Shown here: positions 8,371 through 13,307 of the stretch, in pieces
Position numbering within the stretch: position 1 is the first letter of the stretch
Layout: every line of letters starts with the position of its first letter
Source: Cephalothrix simula
Lineage: Eukaryota; Nemertea; Palaeonemertea; Archinemertea; Cephalotrichidae
Assembly: GCA_035591015.1 (NCBI GenBank)
Contig: JAXIUW010132225.1
Span: 1-13,307 of the forward strand
Direction: 5' to 3'
DNA: 13,307 nucleotides
Made by a program: the position numbers and the translations under genes
Notes under the pieces: model-generated
Databases searched by the model: none
The model's input: the letters and a program-made list of their open reading frames with translations, nothing else
Told to the model about the DNA's origin: nothing

Positions 8371-8769
8371 CTTTTAAATAAGAGATGACAAATACCATTG
8401 ATTAGTACATAATCAATGTGTTATTTTCCCCGGCTGTCCGTCAAAATAAAGAATAATATAACATAGTCCAACAATGACAATATTACATTTTTATTGGTAA
8501 AAACAATTTAAATTCAATGGATGATGCAGTGATAAAGATGTATATTTAGAAACATAAACAGACATGATCAGAAATTCAATATTTAGGTTTTATGACTAAA
8601 TTTTTACCAATACAATATTCATTTTCTGAAAACTAAAAATCAATTTTCGACTTCTCTACATGCAGAAAATCGTGAATGATTCAAGAAATGCATTTGAAAA
8701 TGATGAAAAATCAATTTTCATTCATTTGACAATATTAGAAGATGAATTCAATATGATTCATTTGATGAT

Positions 8770-8783
8770 GTTGTCATAGCAAC
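8770..8783 (+). promoter_or_regulatory. Consensus RFX X-box, promoter-proximal
   Basis: GTTGTCATAGCAAC matches all positions of GTHNYYATRRNAAC and is close to the classic ciliary-gene X-box. It lies 23 bp before an ATG with a good context (8807). X-boxes of ciliary genes typically sit within about 100-150 bp of the start codon, so the arrangement is what one expects for a core promoter. The motif is nearly symmetric, so a minus-strand target is also possible. Confidence 0.55.
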
Positions 8784-8806
8784 CAGAATATTATCCGCAC
8801 ACCACA

Positions 8807-8833
8807 ATGTCTTCAGGCGGTGATAAGGTTCAG
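8807..8833 (+). CDS. Candidate short first coding exon (9 codons) downstream of an X-box
   Basis: The ATG is in the context ACCACAATGT (A at -3). It is followed by TCT TCA GGC GGT GAT AAG GTT CAG and then the donor GTATAC, giving CAG|GTATAC, close to the animal 5' splice consensus. The exon leaves in phase 0 and would encode MSSGGDKVQ. It is locally more GC-rich than its surroundings. Unspliced, the frame continues only to a TAA at 8891-8893, which favours the splice. An alternative donor AAG|GTTCAG lies 6 bases earlier. I cannot find the next exon, and the short peptide does not identify the family. With the X-box, the best guess is a ciliary or sensory gene running rightwards. Confidence 0.35.
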
Positions 8834-9235
8834 GTATACAAAAGCAAGAATATTGCATTTTTATTCCAAAACGCCTACCAAATTTGTTTTTAAGCGATGC
8901 CTACATTTTGTATTGTTCTTAAATTATTTCTCAATATGTTAAAAATAGTGTTAGAAGAGTTTTAAAATTATATGTTGATGCCATTTTTAAGGCATGTTTT
9001 TGTGATAGTTAATTTATTTCGCTCAAAATTTATATTTGTTTATTTTCTTAACATATTCTAATTAACCTGCCGATAATTTTATGTATAATTCTCATTTAAT
9101 AATAATATGATATAACGTTCATGTATGTTAGTCATGTTACATTAGTAAAAAAATAATTTTCAAAACATTTGGCGTAGATTCGGAAATACGTATTTTCATT
9201 TTTACATAACGGTTAATGCATATATATTATACAGA

Positions 9236-9371
9236 TACAGGGTGTTTCATAAATATTATACTATCTTTTGGACCATGGATTGCATGAGAGAATTCATTCT
9301 CATTCACGCTGTTTATTGATTTTTATTCAACTTTACACCAAGAGGTGAAATATTTTATGAAACACAATGTA
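9236..9371. mobile_element. Small MITE-like element, about 136 bp, TA-flanked inverted ends
   Basis: The left end TACAGGGTGTTTCATAAA (from 9236) pairs with the right end, whose reverse complement reads TACATTGTGTTTCATAAAA (from 9371): about 22 bp with two mismatches and one extra base. Both ends start at TA. A CAGGGTGT-type terminus is in the style of Tc1/mariner-like ends as I recall them. No coding capacity. It might be a chance pair, but the length and the TA flanks favour a real non-autonomous element. Confidence 0.45.
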
Positions 9372-9558
9372 CCAAAACTTTGTCCAATGTGTATCCCACC
9401 GTTACTATAGGCCATTGTGTAAGATCTTTTATTATAGGCCATATGATATCTTTTATAAGAATAAATCGATTATTTATTTGTATTTCTATTGATTTAGCCC
9501 ACCTAATAATGTCCCAGTTTATAAGAACATAATACATAAGATCTCATTTGTCTTAGTA

Positions 9559-9588
9559 AATCATAACCAAATTGATTTGGTTATGATT
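9559..9588. repeat. Perfect 14-bp inverted repeat with 2-base loop
   Basis: AATCATAACCAAAT and ATTTGGTTATGATT are separated by TG. It is the strongest short palindrome in the window and would form a cruciform or a 14-bp RNA hairpin. It has no terminator-like context (eukaryotic DNA) and no adjacent gene. Confidence 0.7.
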
Positions 9589-10085
9589 AAATGTATTACT
9601 TTTTCGTAAAAATGATAATTATGTAAATGAATTTTCATTATTATTATTAATAATATTATACTTTGTTATGTTATTGATTAATATTGCGTGAGAGCGATTT
9701 TGTTCTATTTTTTATACTAAAAGGATTGAAATGCATTGTGGTTATCGTGCAAGGGGTCGTCTGAAAATGTTGAACTTGAAGTCTTATATTCTACTTTTGG
9801 ATATCTTTGAGTCGACCCAAATGAAGCTATAAATTTTTATGAAACCTTTGTTATTAATGTTGTTGTCAACTTTGTTCTTAGAATTTACACTAATACTTCT
9901 ATCATACTTTAAATTAATTTAGAAAAATGACGTGATGCCTTCAAACAGTCTTCTTTTGATAACTCATTTTAAGATAGTTTGATTTAAGTATATTGTAGAT
10001 CTAAGGATTAAAATATCGGGGTCAAGTCAAACAATGCAGGCTTACTAGATACTCCATAATACTGACGTACTTTGGGATGGATTAA

Positions 10086-10172
10086 ATGTGTATTTTCGTG
10101 GAAAGATTTACATTAGAAGAATTTTTCGGAATAGATGAGTTAAAAGAAGAAGACTTAATTAAGACCATCTGA
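10086..10172 (+). CDS. Very small ORF or exon scrap (28 aa), low support
   Basis: ATG to TGA gives MCIFVERFTLEEFFGIDELK and a short acidic tail EEDLIKTI. The pattern of charged and hydrophobic residues looks helical and protein-like. AGs at about 10095 and 10115 could be splice acceptors, so it could be a terminal exon ending at the TGA. Neither acceptor joins in frame directly to the phase-0 candidate exon at 8807-8833. No family is recognised. Confidence 0.15.
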   Translation: MCIFVERFTLEEFFGIDELKEEDLIKTI

Positions 10173-10230
10173 AAAATTTGAAATAGAGTTGTTAATATGT
10201 TAAATCAAGAGCGATATTATAAAATAAGTC

Positions 10231-10783
10231 CTTTCTAAACCTTGAACAGAAACTATTTTTGGAACTTTGTCCTTCAAAATTCAGTGTTTGAATCAAAAAT
10301 TTTAAAAGTCAGCTGCATTTATTTATTATTTACATATTTCCTGTTGATAATACGATGGTTTATTTGAAAAAATAAAAAAAGCTTTATTTCATCACGATGA
10401 CTTTGAAAACAGAGGCAAATTAGTATTGTGAAAGACATTTCACAATGTGACTCATTTCATGCTTATTGATCACTATTAGTGATCACAAAAAGTTCTAAAG
10501 CTATTCTTTTCAAATAAACCATCATATCATCAACTGGAATTAGCTAATGATAAATACATGCAGCTAACTTTTGACAGAAATGGAAGTACTAAATTGCCTA
10601 TGTTTTAAAAGTCATCCTGATGAAATAAAGTTCTAAAGATATTTTTTCAAATAAACCATCATATTATCAACAGGAATTAGGTAAATAAGAAATACATGCA
10701 GCTGACTTTCAAAAATTTTGATCCAAACCTTGAATTTTGAAGGATAAAGTTCCAAGAATAGTTTCTGTTCGGTGTTTACAAAG
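10231..10783. mobile_element. Second long inverted repeat (foldback element) with internal duplication
   Basis: Left arm about 10231-10427, right arm about 10585-10783, spacer about 157 bp. The arms share CAGAAACTATT.TTGGAACTTT, CCTTCAAAATTCA, GTCAGCTGCAT, CCTGTTGATAAT, GATGGTTTATTTGAAAAA and TTTATTTCATCA as reverse complements. Part of the right arm (10627-10709) also occurs as a direct copy at 10489-10570, a period of 138 bp, so the left arm can pair with either copy. The spacer has a perfect 9-bp hairpin ATTGTGAAA/TTTCACAAT (10425-10446, overlapping the arm end) and a 19-base palindrome TGATCACTA-T-TAGTGATCA (10467-10485). No coding capacity; no clear target-site duplication found. Confidence 0.75.
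10467..10485. repeat. 9-bp perfect palindrome in the foldback loop
   Basis: TGATCACTA and TAGTGATCA are separated by one T. It lies 20 bases after a second hairpin (ATTGTGAAA GACA TTTCACAAT, 10425-10446). The two together make a structured centre for the larger inverted repeat. Confidence 0.6.
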
Positions 10784-11723
10784 AACGCAACTTCAATTTT
10801 TGTCTAAAATAAAGTTTTGTAGTGAAACATGGTGGTAGGCCAACTCTTTAAGAGTCCTAAGCGCGTTTTAGAATAATGAATTTTTTTATGCACGAGTATA
10901 TTTTCATGCTAGAACTCCCAATAGATAGAAAAATAAGCCTTTGTAAAATATAATGCTACATTTGTTTCGATTTTTGCGAAGCCAACAGCTTTCTCTCCTT
11001 CGTTGTTATACTTATATCATTGAGCTCTCTGTAAAATCTAGACAAATCAGATATATCATTATCAATAAATTATATCAGATTTTGTAAAATGTCTGCGGTC
11101 ACTTAATTTTTTTTGACTTTTCATACATGGTAAGTTAATTTGAAATCCTGAAAAACTGCTTAAGTTATAGAAAACAATTCCAATTGACCTAAATTCTACA
11201 GCCGACCTATTATATTCTTCCGTTCTGTCTATCCCCTCCTCTGCTTACTGCTAAGCAGAGCAGCTAGGGTTATGTCAGTCATTTTTTTCTTATAAAATTC
11301 TTTCAAAAATTGACTGACTACAGATGTAATTTTCTGAAAAAATCAAAGCAGGAAGACTAATGCGCTGCGAATCAAGTTGTCATTGAATATATCAGACTCA
11401 GATCATGTTATTTGCGACTTCAGCAACCAAATCGTACGAGTTACCATGGAGACAACCAATTTCAAGAAACTCCGTGATTGAATATTTTCATCAAAAGTGA
11501 GCTGCAGGAGAGCTAACGCGTACTATCCACCCCCACAATACCGCACCATCGAAGTCTATTTTTAGAAAAATCATGTTAATCTTAATTTATTTGGTTTGAC
11601 GTACCGTATTCGTGTGATGGTTTCCTGAAATTATGAAAATGAATTCATGGTCGTTGTGATTTAAAGCATAAGCATTGTGCATGAATACAGAAATATATGT
11701 AACAACATACAGTGTAACAATAT
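10784..11723. other. Spacer; hairpin and weak X-box-like site only
   Basis: Holds a 13-base palindrome ACTCTT-T-AAGAGT (10843-10855), a hairpin (11239-11260) and a near-X-box GTTACCATGGAGAC (11440-11453, one mismatch). The ATG inside that site has an excellent Kozak context (ACCATGG) but opens only 11 codons before TGA. I see no supported gene. Confidence 0.35.
11239..11260. repeat. Perfect 9-bp hairpin, 4-base loop
   Basis: CTCTGCTTA, loop CTGC, TAAGCAGAG. It is in a locally GC-richer patch (TCCCCTCCTCTGC..AGCAGCTAGG) that differs from its AT-rich flanks. No pairing partner further out, so it is too short for a standard microRNA precursor. Confidence 0.55.
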
Positions 11724-12074
11724 ATGCTTTGTAAGGGCAACATCAAGGTGTTTAGAAAATTGCCCACTAGCCCGATTGTGCTTGTCAGACAGGCCGCAGG
11801 GATGTCTTTCTATTGCCATCAAGGGTCGAAACACTTCGTTACCCAAAATCCTTTAAGCTGGACGGAAGCACGAAATTTGTTGGTGGCGCTGTTTAGTGTA
11901 AGACTACAACCGTACAAATGCTTCATCCTCAACACAGGATACATGCTCTCCACTCGCATTTACCCTGAAAATGACCTACACAAAATCATGTTGACGCGTC
12001 CGCTCGTGATGCTATTTAGTACATTTCTTTCGTATACAAGCAATAAAATAATACCATGTACATGCATCTCATAA
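11724..12074 (+). pseudogene. Coding-like fragment, 116-aa frame, possibly a decayed mobile or lectin-like sequence
   Basis: The frame from ATG 11724 to TAA is the second longest in the window and is noticeably GC-richer than its neighbours. Residues about 44-50 read SWTEARN, the hallmark start of C-type lectin-like domains, and YCHQGSKHFVTQNPL before it could be a degenerate lead-in. However, the Cys expected right after EARN is replaced by LL, and none of the later domain motifs (EPN/QPD, WND, terminal Cys pair) follow. The antisense frame (11661-11846) is also open, which hints at compositional bias. A decayed exon, a transposon scrap or chance are all possible. Confidence 0.2.
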
Positions 12075-12883
12075 TTTTCTTAGAGACATTGCGTATAATT
12101 GGTTGGTTTACACAAACCTATGGTATATGAGCAGCTGATATGAGATCATTAAGTTTAAAACTGACGCAACTTCGGACGTTAAAATACGTCTTTAGCAATA
12201 ATCATGTTCTAAATAGCGGTTGTATTTTACAACCGCGCCCAAGAAAGTTCCAACAATTTGCAAGGGGAAGTCCCATCAGAGCGAGAATCGGGGGTTCTTG
12301 ATCTGTTGATCTGTGTTGTGAATGACAAACCTTCCAAAGATCTAGGACTTGTAGCTAAAGGATTTCTACAGACGAGACTTATTGCTCGTTAGGTGAGAAT
12401 CTGAGCTCGTATTTCCAGCTAAAATGTCAGGCGACACGAAGTATGTTGTAAATTGCCACATGTATATCTTTTTAGAAAACTACTATAGATCTAGGGTTGT
12501 TGAACTGCTTCTACGTAGTGGGCACTCACGGACATTTTAAACCGGGTAATTCCCAGGAGTATTTTTTGACATTCATCGTTCATTCGATCCTTGACAGATT
12601 CAAAGTCCCCTCGATTTAGGACATGTTTAATTTACCTTCGATATTTCTTGTTTGCTCTAAATGTTTTATGGAGATTTATAGCATCTTTTACTGATGATTC
12701 TGTCTCAACAGAAGTCAATCGATAGTTTTTATCCTATTAATTTTAAGAATATGAAAATTATTTCAATTTATGAATTACTCAAGACCAGAGAATGGATACA
12801 TTCCAGCAAACATTGATACTAGGAAATAAAGCAAAATAGTGGACTAATGAAGCTCCTTGAAAAATTTGGATTTAGATTGAGGA
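12075..12883. other. Spacer with scattered splice-like signals, no supported gene
   Basis: Strong isolated donor-like sites include TTAG|GTGAGA (12392/12393) and, after an ATG at 12424, ACGAA|GTATGT (12440/12441), which would make a 17-base first coding exon (MSGDT plus two bases). An acceptor-like CTGTCTCAACAG ends near 12711 but is followed by a stop in the readable frames. Without a recognisable peptide these remain unassigned. Confidence 0.25.
12216..12236. repeat. Perfect 9-bp GC-rich hairpin, 3-base loop
   Basis: GCGGTTGTA, loop TTT, TACAACCGC. It is stable for its size and stands out in AT-rich DNA. It does not match the histone 3' stem-loop (GGCTCTTTTCAGAGCC type) and no gene ends next to it. 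Confidence 0.6.
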
Positions 12884-12930
12884 GTTTGCTTCGTTGGTAG
12901 AGCATTGATTTCAATTCAATCAGGCGTTCC
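12879..12930 (+). other. tRNA-like remnant (D arm and anticodon arm only)
   Basis: GCTTCGTTGGTAGAGC (12888-12903) has the conserved D-loop GTTGGTA and a D stem of GCTT with GAGC. It is followed directly by a 5-bp stem ATTGA/TCAAT (12904-12908, 12916-12920) closing a 7-base loop TTTCAAT with T at loop position 2, as in an anticodon arm. The T arm (GGTTCGANTCC) and the acceptor stem partner are absent, and the single base between the D and anticodon stems is missing. This is therefore a decayed tRNA or the head of a tRNA-derived SINE, not a working tRNA. Confidence 0.4.
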
Positions 12931-13307
12931 CTTTCAAAACATAATAGAGATTTATATATAACCGACTTTTTTCATTTTTGCGACAATCCTCCCCACCGAT
13001 TGTCCGTGTCTGCGTCCCGTGTCCTCCTCTGGTGGTCAGTGTACATAATTTTGTATTCATTTTGTAATATAGCGGGACATTGAAATGACCACCCAAGAAA
13101 ATATTTTCCACGGCCTAGTTCTGAAAGCTTAAAAAATTGAGGATTCAATTTCGGTAAATATCTAGTAGCGATAATCGCGAACATATTTATATATATTATA
13201 AACCTGAATGAGGGCGATTAGTTTTCTCAATAATATTTTACAACACTTATATATAATAAAATTACGTAGGCCATTACAATATTCACTATTCGCAACAAAT
13301 AATTATA
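12931..13307. other. Right-edge spacer; GC-richer island, unassigned
   Basis: Around 12980-13040 the sequence is GC-rich (CCTCCCCACCG..CTGCGTCCCGTGTCCTCC) and open in several frames on both strands, which points to composition rather than coding. Two overlapping minus-strand frames (12920-13184) have no recognised motif. A small palindrome GCGAT-A-ATCGC lies at 13168-13178. It may belong to the same repeat as the tRNA-like head just to the left (SINE body). Confidence 0.25.

Larger units (their letters stand above)
8894..10230. other. AT-rich spacer or intron; small elements only
   Basis: If 8807-8833 is a true first exon, this is probably its intron. Apart from the MITE-like element (9236-9371), the palindrome (9559-9588) and a weak ORF (10086-10172), I see only A/T-rich sequence, including an (ATT)n-like run at about 9635-9660. 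Confidence 0.35.

Noticed and set aside
11440-11453. Third X-box (GTTACCATGGAGAC)
   Set aside because: One mismatch to the consensus and only an 11-codon frame follows; kept as a note, not called.
11239-12236. Hairpins at 11239-11260 and 12216-12236 as microRNA precursors or histone stem-loops
   Set aside because: Stems of 9 bp are too short for a microRNA precursor and neither matches the histone 3' stem-loop consensus.
12879-12950. Functional tRNA with TCA anticodon
   Set aside because: T arm and acceptor stem are missing and the D/anticodon junction base is absent.
12920-13184. Two overlapping minus-strand frames at the right edge
   Set aside because: GC-rich patch open in several frames on both strands; no motif; more likely repeat body.

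Overview
This is an AT-rich stretch of animal nuclear DNA. It has long non-coding spacers, degenerate satellites and foldback elements, with no bacterial-style gene packing. One gene is certain: a complete, uninterrupted, plus-strand reading frame (4668-5525, 285 aa) for the neuronal activator of CDK5 (p35/p39 family, CDK5R1-like). Its N-terminus ([10 protein letters not shown], then an NNFNYE block) resembles protostome p35 proteins more than vertebrate ones as I recall them. A protostome, perhaps a mollusc or other lophotrochozoan, is therefore my inference; species cannot be read from the window.

Layout. 1-215: degenerate TTTCGG/TTTTCG satellite. 216-1200: spacer with one protein-like minus-strand small ORF. 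1255-1485: acidic Asp-rich (GAY)n reading frame on the minus strand, broken by one in-frame stop. 1500-2870: spacer. 2989-3436: decaying minisatellite with two exact 52-bp periods and a perfect 20-bp palindrome containing the CRE core TGACGTCA. 3437-4667: upstream region of the p35 gene, with a consensus RFX X-box (4313-4326), a CCAAT box and a good 3' splice site. 4668-5525: p35. 5526-6981: probable 3' UTR and spacer. 6982-7437: long TA-flanked inverted-repeat (foldback/MITE) element. 8198-8370, minus strand: candidate internal exon of an unrecognised Cys-containing protein. 8770-8833: a second consensus X-box about 25 bp upstream of a short candidate first coding exon ending at a good splice donor. 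9236-9371: small TA-flanked MITE-like element. 10231-10783: second long inverted repeat with an internal 138-bp direct duplication. 10784-13307: mostly unassigned, with three short hairpins or tRNA-like pieces and two weak coding candidates.

How the parts may work together. p35 is a membrane-anchored, unstable activator of CDK5 in neurons, and its anchor and its CDK5-phosphorylation sites appear kept. The two consensus X-boxes suggest RFX-type (ciliary/sensory-neuron) control of p35 and of a second, otherwise hidden gene starting near 8807. That link is inference. I found no evidence for a wholly new multi-gene system. The items most worth checking are the X-box/first-exon pair, the two long foldback elements and the broken Asp-rich frame.
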